From positions 248,001 to 312,000 of the forward strand of contig JANXXU010000048.1 in assembly GCA_025350465.1 (NCBI GenBank): a stretch of DNA of 64,000 bases. Reading direction: 5' to 3'. The DNA comes from Alphaproteobacteria bacterium (GTDB lineage: Bacteria > Pseudomonadota > Alphaproteobacteria > Micropepsales > Micropepsaceae). This document shows, piece after piece, positions 15,857 through 24,303 of the stretch (positions are counted from its first letter, which is position 1; each line of letters starts with the position of its first letter). A program made the position numbers and the translations under genes. Under the pieces are notes generated by a model, which saw only the letters and a program-made list of their open reading frames with translations, was not told the DNA's origin and did not search any database.

Positions 15857-18070
15857 CTACGATCCGCGATGCGAGACCGCCTTTGCCCGGCCGCGGACGA
15901 CGGTAATCGAATATGCCGGAAGGTCGAATGGTTCGTCGCCGCTGAGCTGAAGAACGGTGTGTGCTGCGGCGTCAGCTTTTATCGGCTGGGGCAGGGTGTC
16001 TTCGCCGAGAACGTATTGTTGCGGGGAGAATTGGAAGATGTCGACCGGACCGCTGAAGGGCGATGCCGTCGCCGTGTGCGCATTTTGAAAATGCACGCTT
16101 ACATGGCTTGAGCGAGTGGGGTCGCGATTGATGAGCAGCAGGGACCAAAGACCATCTTTTCGTCTGATGGGATAGGCGCTCACCAGGTGCCGGTCCGACG
16201 TAGACCGGTCGTTGACCGCTGCTCTGAAGAGTTCGACCTCGCCGTCTGAGGGTTGCGCCCAGATCTGGCTCAACATTTGTGCCGCGAAATAGGTCGCAAA
16301 TTTATGCGCTATGCCGCCGCTATCGTCGGACGCGAACATCAGATTGTTGCCGACCGAGCAGGGTTGATCCATATCCGGATGGCCCGGCGTGTAACCATAG
16401 ATGAAGGCCTGATCTCCGCCCAAGCTCAGGAACTGGCCGGCGACATCGGCATCGAGGAGAGCACCCTCAAGGCCCAACTCGGCGCGCGCGGCATAAGCGG
16501 AGTAGCCGTATTCGGAAATGATCCAGGGAAGGCGATGCGTTAGGCCACGTCGTTGCATCTCTTTCAAAGCACCTCCCAACAATCGATGCGCCTCGACAAG
16601 CTTGGGGGCCGGCGGCGCGCAAACGTCATCGACGGGATACCACTCGAACGAATAGAAGTTGTAGTCGCCATCGCGTCCGCGCCGATGCAGATAGGCCTTG
16701 AAGCGCTTAAACCAGGCGCTGTTTCCGAGGCGCCGCGGCGCCGGCCCGCCATCGGGAAGGATCTCCTGAAAACTCGGACCGCCCAATTGAAGCGCCGGAT
16801 CGACGGCGTGAATAGCGTCGGCAAATTGCAGGTAGAGCGCGCCATAGTCTTCGGGTGTCGCGTATTGACCGTCCGGTTCCTCGCCGAGCTCTATGCGACC
16901 AATTGGAAAATGGCGCGATTTGAGGTAGCGGATCTCGGCTGCGGCGTTGTCGGGCGTGTCGTACAACAATCCTGTCGCGACGAGCGTGGGCAAACCATGG
17001 GTAAGTCCGGTCTCCATAATGCGGTCGAAGCCAGGCTCCTCGACGCGGTCGTCAAGATCGGCGGCGCTGTGCCACGGATCGGTCGACGACACGAAGATCG
17101 TCGTTTGCGCTTGAGCGACGCTTGCGTGGCGAACGACATCGTGAAATTCGCCGGTCTTGTCTATGGAGCCGAGATATAGTTCGCGCATCGCGTAGCCCAG
17201 GGCATCGCGAATATCGGTCGACCCGCTCGGGCTTGCATGCGAACTCCGTCGAAGCAGAATACGCAGGTAGCGTGTTGCAATCGGCGTGGGAGCAAGAATT
17301 CTAAAATCGTCGCCTCCAGTTCCACTGCGCACCTTGCCGCGCGGAAATGTCTTCCACATGCCCTGGGGGTTTAGCGAAATGGCGCTGATATCGGTGATCG
17401 TCGCGTATTGAATCTCATACCGCCGGGCGAACGGAACGCCCCAGAGTAGACGCGCCGCGTTGATCTCCTCGGTCTCGCCAAAATCGACGACGATCCACTG
17501 GTCGTGGCGCGCGTTGGAGTCGTGCGTGAAATGGACATCGAGAAACGGGTTACTCTTCCAAAAGCTGCTTTCATCGGCGTCGTCGAGGCGCGAATAGCCA
17601 GAGTTGCTTGCCTGGTCGATGGTGCTGCCGCGCCGGGGAAGCGCGTACCCATAGCTGGCCGCGATCGGCGCATTTGCCGCGCTGTCGGACGTCCAATACC
17701 CTTCCGCTCTGGCCGGGTCGCTCCAGCTGCCGGACGGATTCCAATGCCATGCATCGATTGCCAATTCTGTGCGTAGTCGCAACGTTAGCGATTTGAGGCC
17801 AGCCGACTCCATTGCCGCCACGTTTGGAGGCGTAAGTAGGCGTTCAGACTCGCCCTTGTCGCTTCCATCGATGCCAGCGCCGAGCGCGTGCTCGGGGTGA
17901 AACCGATTGAGGGCGTGTCCAGGCGAATAGTGAATGGAGACGTCGGTCGCAAACGAAACCGGGGCGACGGGATCCGCCCAGACACTGCGAGCGGCCAGCG
18001 CAATCACGAGCGGGACGACAGTCAGCCGGGACGCGGCGCCGGCGGGTCGTGGCACGTTTACCCCCGCCAC
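15857..18070 (-). CDS. Secreted glycoside-hydrolase-like protein with discoidin-like region
   Basis: The 737-residue protein has a signal peptide (hydrophobic LTVVPLVIALAARSVWA, cleavage near residue 32). Residues about 185-275 look like an F5/8C (discoidin) module (DQWIVVDFGETEEINAARLLW, then RYLRILLRRS). Residues about 320-610 look like a TIM-barrel glycosidase of clan GH-A, with a putative acid/base Glu398 in IELGEEPDGQY and a putative nucleophile Glu520 in WIISEYGYSAY. Clan GH-A enzymes usually have Asn-Glu-Pro where this protein has Glu-Glu-Pro. The C-terminal part (about 620-737) is beta-rich, as expected for an accessory sandwich. The substrate is unknown. Its start overlaps the end of the upstream enoyl-CoA hydratase gene by 13 bases. 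Confidence 0.7.
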   Translation of the reverse strand: MAGVNVPRPAGAASRLTVVPLVIALAARSVWADPVAPVSFATDVSIHYSPGHALNRFHPEHALGAGIDGSDKGESERLLTPPNVAAMESAGLKSLTLRLRTELAIDAWHWNPSGSWSDPARAEGYWTSDSAANAPIAASYGYALPRRGSTIDQASNSGYSRLDDADESSFWKSNPFLDVHFTHDSNARHDQWIVVDFGETEEINAARLLWGVPFARRYEIQYATITDISAISLNPQGMWKTFPRGKVRSGTGGDDFRILAPTPIATRYLRILLRRSSHASPSGSTDIRDALGYAMRELYLGSIDKTGEFHDVVRHASVAQAQTTIFVSSTDPWHSAADLDDRVEEPGFDRIMETGLTHGLPTLVATGLLYDTPDNAAAEIRYLKSRHFPIGRIELGEEPDGQYATPEDYGALYLQFADAIHAVDPALQLGGPSFQEILPDGGPAPRRLGNSAWFKRFKAYLHRRGRDGDYNFYSFEWYPVDDVCAPPAPKLVEAHRLLGGALKEMQRRGLTHRLPWIISEYGYSAYAARAELGLEGALLDADVAGQFLSLGGDQAFIYGYTPGHPDMDQPCSVGNNLMFASDDSGGIAHKFATYFAAQMLSQIWAQPSDGEVELFRAAVNDRSTSDRHLVSAYPIRRKDGLWSLLLINRDPTRSSHVSVHFQNAHTATASPFSGPVDIFQFSPQQYVLGEDTLPQPIKADAAAHTVLQLSGDEPFDLPAYSITVVRGRAKAVSHRGS

Positions 18071-18882
18071 TCGGCGGCGCGCTTTTGCATCCAGGCCTTC
18101 ACGCCCTCGCCGTAGTCGGGGTGGCGGATCATGTTTTCGAGCAGGCGCTCAGCCGCGGTGACCGCACTCGCGGCGTCCCGATGCAGGTCGCGATAGATTT
18201 GGTGCTTGGTCTCGCGCGCCGATCCGGGGGCGACATTCGCGGCAAGCGTCTTTGCGTAAGCCCTGACGTGGGGGATCAATTCGTCGACTGGCAGGACCTT
18301 GTTTAAGAAGCCCATCGCCACTGCCTCTTCAGCGGTGAAGATGCGACTCGAGAGCAAAAGGTCGTTGGCGTGCGTCAGACCGACTATCCGCGGCAATACC
18401 CAGGACAAACCGAACTCCGCCGGAAAGTTGAAGCGCCCATGCGCAGTCGTGAACTTGGCGCCGCTTGCGGCGAATCTGAGGTCTGCGAACGCCGCAAGCA
18501 CCAGGCCCACGCCCGCCGCTGCGCCGTTGATGGCGGCTATCACCGGTTTGCTGAGACCGAAATGATAAGCAAAGCTTGCGTCGAAGTGCGGATCGACGCC
18601 GTATCCGGGTCGAGCGATGTCGTCACCGATGCCCGCATCGTAGCGGCCTTTCTCGGCGTGACCTTCCAACGCCTCCAAATCCGCGCCGGCGCAAAACGCA
18701 TTGCCTCCCGGATCGCCCGTGACGACGATGACGCGCACGCCCTGGTCGCGATCGGCCTCATTCAAGCACCAGCGATATTCGCTGTGCATGCGCCCAGTCC
18801 ACGCATTGCGCCGCTTGGGCCGCGCCAGCGTGATGGTCGCGATCCGGTCGGTGACGTCATAGCGGGTGGCTTTCAGTTCCAA
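18058..18882 (-). CDS. Enoyl-CoA hydratase/isomerase family protein
   Basis: The 274-residue crotonase-fold protein carries IATITLARPKRRNAW, the oxyanion-hole segment NAFCAGADLEALEG and the second oxyanion region KPVIAAINGAAAGVGLVLAAFADLR. EFGLSWVLPRIVG, GLSWVLPR-type family text and FTAEEAVAMGFLNKVLP follow. In this family it hydrates enoyl-CoA or acts on related acyl-CoA substrates; which one cannot be told. The gene order (ku, ligD, this gene, glycosidase-like) gives no pathway clue. It overlaps the downstream gene by 13 bases. Confidence 0.92.
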   Translation of the reverse strand: MELKATRYDVTDRIATITLARPKRRNAWTGRMHSEYRWCLNEADRDQGVRVIVVTGDPGGNAFCAGADLEALEGHAEKGRYDAGIGDDIARPGYGVDPHFDASFAYHFGLSKPVIAAINGAAAGVGLVLAAFADLRFAASGAKFTTAHGRFNFPAEFGLSWVLPRIVGLTHANDLLLSSRIFTAEEAVAMGFLNKVLPVDELIPHVRAYAKTLAANVAPGSARETKHQIYRDLHRDAASAVTAAERLLENMIRHPDYGEGVKAWMQKRAAEWRG

Positions 18883-18921
18883 TCAGTTCCCCTCGATGCG
18901 GATCGGCAGAGCGCGCCGAAT

Positions 18922-21546
18922 TCAGGTGCGCTTCTTCGCGAGCGCCTTCGCGGCCGCGTGAAACGGCCGGGCGTTCTTGGCATAGTCCTCCCACGGCCAT
19001 TTGGCCATGAGCTTCGGCACGCTGCGAAGGGTATAGCGGGAAGGGTCGAGGCCGGTGCGCACTTGGCGCCATTCGACCGGCATCGACACCGGTGCGCCAG
19101 GTCGTGCTCGCGGCGACAGCGTTGCAACGGCCGTAGCCGTGCGGTCGTTGCGCAAATAATCGAGAAAGATGCGCCCGGTGCGTTCCTGTTTCGCCATGTT
19201 GATGAGATAGCGTTCGGGCGAATCCGCCGCCATCCGGCGGCAAATCTCCATGGCGAAAGCCTTTGCCTCCGGCCACTTAAGCTCCTTCGATTTGGAGGGC
19301 GCCAGCGGTGTGATGACGTGCAGGCCCTTGCCGCCGGTGGTCTTGCAAAAACTCTCGAGCCCGACCTTCGCCAACCGATCGCGCAATTCCCGCGCGGCCT
19401 CCACGACCTGGTCAAACGCAACGTCCGGCGCCGGGTCCAGATCAAAGACAAAACGCCCAGGCGTTTCCGGTTTGCCGGGCTGACAATTCCACGGATGAAG
19501 TTCGACGGCGGAAATTTGCGCCGCGGCGATCAACGCTTCGACGCTGTCCAGCTGCAGATAGGGCGCCTTGTCTCCGGCGATCTTGACGAAGGTGAACCGA
19601 TCGGATGCACCCTTCATCGCATGACGCTGAAAAAACAGCTCGCTGCCGATGCCGTCCGGTGCGCGAATGATAGAGCACGGCCGCCCTCCAATATGTTCCA
19701 GCAGTCGATCGCCGACGGCCTCGTAGTAGGCGGCGAGTTCCAGCTTTGTGATGGGCGCGTTGCCGTTTGCGGCCGGCCACAAAACTTTGTCTGGATGCGA
19801 GATCGCGATGCCCCGAACCGTTTCGCTTGCGTTCTTGCGCGGCATGGTCGTCACCGTTCGCTTGGGCGCGGTCTCGGCCGCCGGCGTTTCGAGCACCACC
19901 TCCTTGGCGTCCTTGTCTTCGCGCAAACCCTTGAACGCGGTCTGCCGAAGAATGCCGTCGCTGGTGAAGCCGGCCGTTTCGACTTCGGCGATCAGTACCG
20001 GTCGAGCCCAGCGGATGCCAACCGCTTTCTCCGGTGCGTTGGAGCCGGCGAATGGACTTGCATGGATTTCGAGCGGTTTCAGACGGCCGATCAGATTGTC
20101 GAGCGTCTTGCGGTCGAAGCCGGTGCCTACCTTGCCGACATAGCGCAGGTGGGCGCCCTTGTAGACACCCGCAAGAAGTGAGCGGAATCGACCGTTCGTT
20201 TCGTCCCAGCCACCGATGACGATTTCCTGGCCGCCCCGGCATTTCGTCTTGGTCCAGGTGTCAGTGCGGCCGGAGCGGTAAGGCGAATCGAGCCGCTTGG
20301 AGACGATACCCTCGAGCGACATTTTGCGTGCGGCTTCGAAGACCGCGTCGCCCGACCCTTCGATGTGGGACACCAATCGTATGCGCGATGATCCCTTTTG
20401 CACTTGAGCCCGGAGCTCATTCTTGCGCGAGCTTAGCGGCAGGTGCCGCAAATCTCGTCCGCCTAGAAAGAGCAGATCAAAAACAAAGTAGATGAGGTCT
20501 GCGGTTTTTCTTTCCGAAAGCGCCGCCTGCAACGCGGAGAAGTTCGGAAATCCCTTGTCATCGACGGCGGCGACCTCACCGTCAATGATGCAGTCCGGTA
20601 ATTTAGCGCCGGCCTTGGCAATCTCCGGAAACTTTTCGGTCCAGACAAGGCCCTTGCGCGTGCGCAGTTCGCACTTGCCGCGCTCGACGCGCATCTGGAC
20701 GCGATATCCGTCGATCTTGATCTCATGCGCCCAACCGCTGCCCGGTGGAGCTCGGTCGACGAGGCGCGTCAGCTGCGGCTCAACGAAGTCGGGCATCCGC
20801 TCGACGGGCCTCCCGAGAGGTCCTTCCATGCGAGTGCGCATCGGCGCGACCTTCTTCGCGCCATCGTCATCGACGCGATTGGAGTGCCACACGGCATCGG
20901 CGGCGAAATTGTTTGCAAGCATGAAGGACTTGGGTTTGCGTCCCTTTCCGTCGGCGATTTGGGGCATTGATCGGCCTGAGGCGACAGATTTGTCGTCGGC
21001 GAGAACGCCCTCGCCGTTACCGTCGACCGAATACTCATCGCGATGCTTGATCAGCAGCCAGTTGTCGTGTTTGTCGTGCTCGCGTCGGCGCATGCGAACG
21101 AGTGCCCAACTGCCTTTCAGTTTCTGGCCGTGCAGGGTGAATTTTATGTCACCCTTCTTCAGCGACTCCTGTGCGGTCTTTCCGCCCTCGGGCTCCCAAT
21201 AACCGCGATCCCAGAGCTGGACGGTGCCGCCGCCATATTGGCCTTTGGGAATAGTGCCCTCAAAATCACCGTAGTCGAGCGGGTGATCCTCGACCTCGAC
21301 GGCGAGCCGCTTGTCGTGCGGATTAAGCGACGGACCGCGTGTCACAGCCCACGATTTGAAAACACCGTCGAGTTCCAAGCGAAAATCGTAGTGGAGCCGC
21401 GTCGCCGCATGCTTCTGCACGACAAACCGTGAGCGAGCCGAAGGCCTAACGGCGCGCTTGCCGCTCGGCTCATTGGTTTTGGAAAAGTCACGTTTGGCCC
21501 GGTAAGTCTTGAGCTTTCCCGGGGTGTGCGCTTCGACGCGAGCCAC
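18922..21546 (-). CDS. ligD: Multifunctional DNA ligase D for non-homologous end joining
   Basis: LigD repairs double-strand breaks with Ku. The 874-residue protein has all three usual modules in the order phosphoesterase, ligase, polymerase. The 3'-phosphoesterase (about 35-170) has [20 protein letters not shown] (His46, Asp54) and [12 protein letters not shown] (His88). The ATP-dependent ligase (about 240-540) has nucleophile Lys277 in HEIKIDGYR plus [16 protein letters not shown] and WTKTKC. The primase-polymerase (about 575-860) has Asp702/Asp704 in FDLDPAPD and [12 protein letters not shown]. No module looks broken. The start is GTG at 21546, 14 bases behind the ku stop, so ku and ligD form one operon. 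Confidence 0.97.
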   Translation of the reverse strand: MARVEAHTPGKLKTYRAKRDFSKTNEPSGKRAVRPSARSRFVVQKHAATRLHYDFRLELDGVFKSWAVTRGPSLNPHDKRLAVEVEDHPLDYGDFEGTIPKGQYGGGTVQLWDRGYWEPEGGKTAQESLKKGDIKFTLHGQKLKGSWALVRMRRREHDKHDNWLLIKHRDEYSVDGNGEGVLADDKSVASGRSMPQIADGKGRKPKSFMLANNFAADAVWHSNRVDDDGAKKVAPMRTRMEGPLGRPVERMPDFVEPQLTRLVDRAPPGSGWAHEIKIDGYRVQMRVERGKCELRTRKGLVWTEKFPEIAKAGAKLPDCIIDGEVAAVDDKGFPNFSALQAALSERKTADLIYFVFDLLFLGGRDLRHLPLSSRKNELRAQVQKGSSRIRLVSHIEGSGDAVFEAARKMSLEGIVSKRLDSPYRSGRTDTWTKTKCRGGQEIVIGGWDETNGRFRSLLAGVYKGAHLRYVGKVGTGFDRKTLDNLIGRLKPLEIHASPFAGSNAPEKAVGIRWARPVLIAEVETAGFTSDGILRQTAFKGLREDKDAKEVVLETPAAETAPKRTVTTMPRKNASETVRGIAISHPDKVLWPAANGNAPITKLELAAYYEAVGDRLLEHIGGRPCSIIRAPDGIGSELFFQRHAMKGASDRFTFVKIAGDKAPYLQLDSVEALIAAAQISAVELHPWNCQPGKPETPGRFVFDLDPAPDVAFDQVVEAARELRDRLAKVGLESFCKTTGGKGLHVITPLAPSKSKELKWPEAKAFAMEICRRMAADSPERYLINMAKQERTGRIFLDYLRNDRTATAVATLSPRARPGAPVSMPVEWRQVRTGLDPSRYTLRSVPKLMAKWPWEDYAKNARPFHAAAKALAKKRT

Positions 21547-21560
21547 AGCCGTTCACTCTT

Positions 21561-22424
21561 CTATCGGCGCTTCGCGGGCTTTTTGCCGGCCGAACGCGTG
21601 GCAGGAGCAGGTTTGGACCGCGCGTGACTCTCGCCTCGCTTGTTGGCCGACGGCGAGGAAAGGCTCTTCTTGAGCGCATCCATCAGATTGATGACGTTGC
21701 TGGGCTCCGCCGCTTCTTTGCGGATGATCTTGTGGCCCTTCTGTTTCTCCGCAATCAGCTCCTTAAGCGCGTCTTCATAGCGGTCGTCGAACTTCGTCGG
21801 ATCGAAGTTTTCTTCCTTCTGCGCGATGATTTTCTCTGCGATGGCAATCATGTCGCGATCCGGCTTGATGTCGGGAATGTCTGAGAAGAACTGCTTCATG
21901 TCGCGCACCTCTTCGTGGCTGCGCAATGTCGTCACGACAATCCCATTGTCGCGCGGCTCCAGCGCCACCAGCCGCTCGCGCTGCGACATCACCAGGCGAC
22001 CGAGTGCGACTTGACCCGCGCGCGTCATCGCTTCGCGAATGACGGTGAAGGGTTCGGCGGCCATCTTGCCGTCGGGCACGAGGTAGTAGGGATTGTCCCA
22101 ATAGAGCCGGTCGATTTCGTCGGCCGGTACAAAGGCTTCGATGTCGATTGTCTTCGTACTCTCCAGGCGGACGGATTCGATCTCCTCGGGCGTGATCTGG
22201 ATGTATTCGCCTTTGGCGACCTCGAAGCCCTTCACCAGATCCTTGCGCTCGAGCGGCTCCTCTGTTCCCGCGTCGACCGTAATCATGCGGATGCGATTGC
22301 CGGTCTTGGGGTTGAGCAGGTTGAAATGGACCTCACCGCGCGGGCTCACGGCGTTGTAGAGCGAGACCGGGCAGGTCACGAGTGAAAGCTTGAGATGCCC
22401 CTGCCAAGACGGACGCGCAGCCAT
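21561..22424 (-). CDS. ku: Ku protein, end-binding factor of NHEJ
   Basis: Bacterial Ku forms a homodimeric ring that threads onto broken DNA ends and recruits LigD. The 287-residue protein has WQGHLKLSLVTCPVSLYNAV at the N-terminus, then FNLLNPKTGNRIRMITVD, VAKGEYIQITPEEIESVRLEST and DNPYYLVPDG in the core. A lysine-rich C-terminal tail (from about 255, SPSANKRGESHARSKP onward) is the variable part that contacts LigD or DNA. It is the first gene of the ku-ligD operon. Confidence 0.96.
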   Translation of the reverse strand: MAARPSWQGHLKLSLVTCPVSLYNAVSPRGEVHFNLLNPKTGNRIRMITVDAGTEEPLERKDLVKGFEVAKGEYIQITPEEIESVRLESTKTIDIEAFVPADEIDRLYWDNPYYLVPDGKMAAEPFTVIREAMTRAGQVALGRLVMSQRERLVALEPRDNGIVVTTLRSHEEVRDMKQFFSDIPDIKPDRDMIAIAEKIIAQKEENFDPTKFDDRYEDALKELIAEKQKGHKIIRKEAAEPSNVINLMDALKKSLSSPSANKRGESHARSKPAPATRSAGKKPAKRR

Positions 22425-22527
22425 GTACCCATACCTTCGATAGCGACCGTTAATCGTCGCCTCGGACGGGAATTAACGCAATGGCTTGCCGCCGGGTTGC
22501 TTAACCCGGTCTTGACGGGGTTTCGCT

Positions 22528-22827
22528 TCAGAAATCCAGACTGAAATGTTGGGACGCGCCGGTTTCGCAGTCCGTCACACAGACCTTGAAATGGCTCGTG
22601 CCCAAGGGGGCGGCGGCGCTGGCGGCAAAGATCATCGCAGCATCGTCGAAGTCGCCGGCACCGTCGATCGCCAGGATAGGCCCTCCGTCCGTCAGCCGTG
22701 CCGTGAAGCGCCGCTGAACCGGCTTGGTTTTGGGTTTGGCATGGCGCCGGGTGGCAACCTCCCGCAAGGCCTGGGCGAAAATGTTAGGCTCGTCGTCGAT
22801 CAGGATTTTGGGTTGGGCGCGTGACAT
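22528..22827 (-). CDS. Hypothetical protein beside ku, 99 aa
   Basis: The product has an N-terminal helical, basic half (KILIDDEPNIFAQALREVAT, then RRHAKPKTKPVQRR). The C-terminal half (about 45-99) reads as beta-rich: FTARLTDGGPILAIDG, DDAAMIFAAS, FKVCVTDCETG. I do not recognise a family. It lies 103 bases upstream of ku on the same strand, preceded by an AAAGAG element, and its start faces the divergent 196-aa gene. Location suggests, but does not prove, a tie to the NHEJ locus. A hairpin CCGGGTT/AACCCGG (22492-22509) lies between it and ku. Confidence 0.65.
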   Translation of the reverse strand: MSRAQPKILIDDEPNIFAQALREVATRRHAKPKTKPVQRRFTARLTDGGPILAIDGAGDFDDAAMIFAASAAAPLGTSHFKVCVTDCETGASQHFSLDF

Positions 22828-22902
22828 GGACAACTCTTTCACCGTGAGGGACCGAGCCGGTGACCGCCGCCCGGACCAGCCGCAGCAAAGGGCCGCGCGT
22901 TG

Positions 22903-23493
22903 ATGGCAAAGGAGCGAATCACTCGACGTTTGAAAGTTTACACCACGCGAATCGGCATTCGTGATTGGGCCGTCGCTGTCCCCAGCCAAAAGGAAGCGCT
23001 GAAAGCTTGGGATGTGCGCGAGAATCTGTTCGCCTCGGGCGCGGCAAAGCCTGTGGATGATCCGGCGGTTATTGCCGCCGCATTGAAGACACCCGGGGTG
23101 CCGGTTGCGGCACCCGGCCAGGTGAAACCTCAGGTGCCCGAAGGCAAACCTCACGAAGCAAAATCGAATGTGGTTCGCCTAGACGATCGGCGAAGGGCGA
23201 AAACCGCAACCGATCCGCATAAGGCGAACGCCATCGAGCGCCGCGCTGAACCGAAGAGGCCGGAGCGCCGCGCAGCCCTGCCGCCAGACCGTTCGAAATT
23301 GGATGCGGCCGAGAACGGGCTTCGCGAACTCGATCTTGAGGCGAAAGTGCGTCGCAAGGATCTTGTCCGGCGCAAGCAGGACCTCGAGCGTGAAGCCGAC
23401 TCCTTGGAGACGGACATTGCGACAAGGCGGCGCCGGCTGGAGCGAGAATTGGAACGCGCACGCGCCGCGTATCAGCGGGCAAAATCCTCGTGA
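22903..23493 (+). CDS. Hypothetical protein with basic coiled-coil C-terminus, near ku-ligD
   Basis: The 196-residue protein has an N-terminal segment (about 5-60, RRLKVYTTRIGIRDWAVAVP then SQKEALKAWDVRENLFASG) that looks conserved. A Pro/Ala-rich linker follows, then a long Arg/Lys/Glu-rich coiled coil (about 125-195, EADSLETDIATRRRRLEREL). Similar proteins near ku in related bacteria are often loosely labelled TolA-like because of the low-complexity coil; I see no signal peptide or membrane segment supporting TolA. It is divergent from the ku side, and its stop overlaps the hydrolase start. Confidence 0.68.
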   Translation: MAKERITRRLKVYTTRIGIRDWAVAVPSQKEALKAWDVRENLFASGAAKPVDDPAVIAAALKTPGVPVAAPGQVKPQVPEGKPHEAKSNVVRLDDRRRAKTATDPHKANAIERRAEPKRPERRAALPPDRSKLDAAENGLRELDLEAKVRRKDLVRRKQDLEREADSLETDIATRRRRLERELERARAAYQRAKSS

Positions 23494-24176
23494 GCGATGA
23501 CGGTCAGAAGGCGACGATCGTCGTCGACGAGGCGCATAGCGTCTCCGCGTTGCTGATGGCGCCGCCACATGCGCGTGCCTGCTACGTTCTGGCGCACGGC
23601 GCGGGGGCGGGGATGCACCACCCCTTCATGCACACGATCGCCGTCGAACTTGCTGAACGCGGCGTTGCTACCTTGCGCTATCAATTCCCGTATATGGAGG
23701 AGCGCAAGAAACGCCCCGACGTGCCAAAACTCGCCCAAGCGACCGTGCGCGCAGCCGTGTTGGAAGCCGCGCGTCTAGTGCCCAAGCTGCCGCTCATCGC
23801 CGGCGGCAAGTCCTTCGGCGGGCGTATGACATCGCAAGCGCAAGCCGGATCACCGCTGCCGAACGTGCGTGGCCTCGCATTCTTGGGTTTCCCTTTGCAC
23901 CCGCCAGGCGCGCCGTCCGACGAGCGCGCCGAACATCTTGGCCTCGTAGATGTCCCGATGCTCTTCCTGCAAGGCACGCGCGACGAGTTTGCCGATCTCG
24001 ATTTGCTGCGTCCGTTGGTAAAGCGGCTTGGCCCGCGCGCAACGCTGAGCCTCTTCGACGACGCGGACCACTCCTTTCACGTCCCCGCTCGCACCGGCAA
24101 AAGAGACGCCGACATTCGGCGCGACATGTTGGATTTGCTTTCCGCTTGGATTGAACGGGCGGGTTCTTTGGCATAG
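23490..24176 (+). CDS. Alpha/beta-hydrolase family protein (KANL3/Tex30-like)
   Basis: The 228-residue protein has the alpha/beta-hydrolase layout. The oxyanion strand is ARACYVLAHGAGAGMHHPFM, the nucleophile elbow is GGKSFGGRM (Ser near residue 108), PMLFLQGTRDEF carries a likely acidic residue, and DADHSFHVP carries the catalytic His. AHGAG near the start is typical of the small KANL3/Tex30-like group. The substrate is unknown. The GTG start overlaps the stop of the preceding coiled-coil gene (GTGA), so the two are probably co-translated. Confidence 0.85.
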   Translation: MSDDGQKATIVVDEAHSVSALLMAPPHARACYVLAHGAGAGMHHPFMHTIAVELAERGVATLRYQFPYMEERKKRPDVPKLAQATVRAAVLEAARLVPKLPLIAGGKSFGGRMTSQAQAGSPLPNVRGLAFLGFPLHPPGAPSDERAEHLGLVDVPMLFLQGTRDEFADLDLLRPLVKRLGPRATLSLFDDADHSFHVPARTGKRDADIRRDMLDLLSAWIERAGSLA

Positions 24177-24303
24177 TCACGCGACGGTGATGTTGCGGGC
24201 CCCGCTCCGTACTGGAAGGCGATCGATATCGTGAGTATCCATTGTTTCACGCAATCGCGCCGTGGGGGCGCCATCTGCGCGCGACAGAGCGGGTGGGCAT
24301 GCA

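Noticed and set aside
18370-20181. 603-codon plus-strand open frame opposite ligD and the enoyl-CoA hydratase
   Set aside because: It is antisense to two clear genes and its translation is rich in Arg and Cys with no domain; a by-product of high GC third positions.
22492-22509. Hairpin CCGGGTT/AACCCGG between ku and the 99-aa gene as a terminator
   Set aside because: No T-run on either strand; too weak to call.
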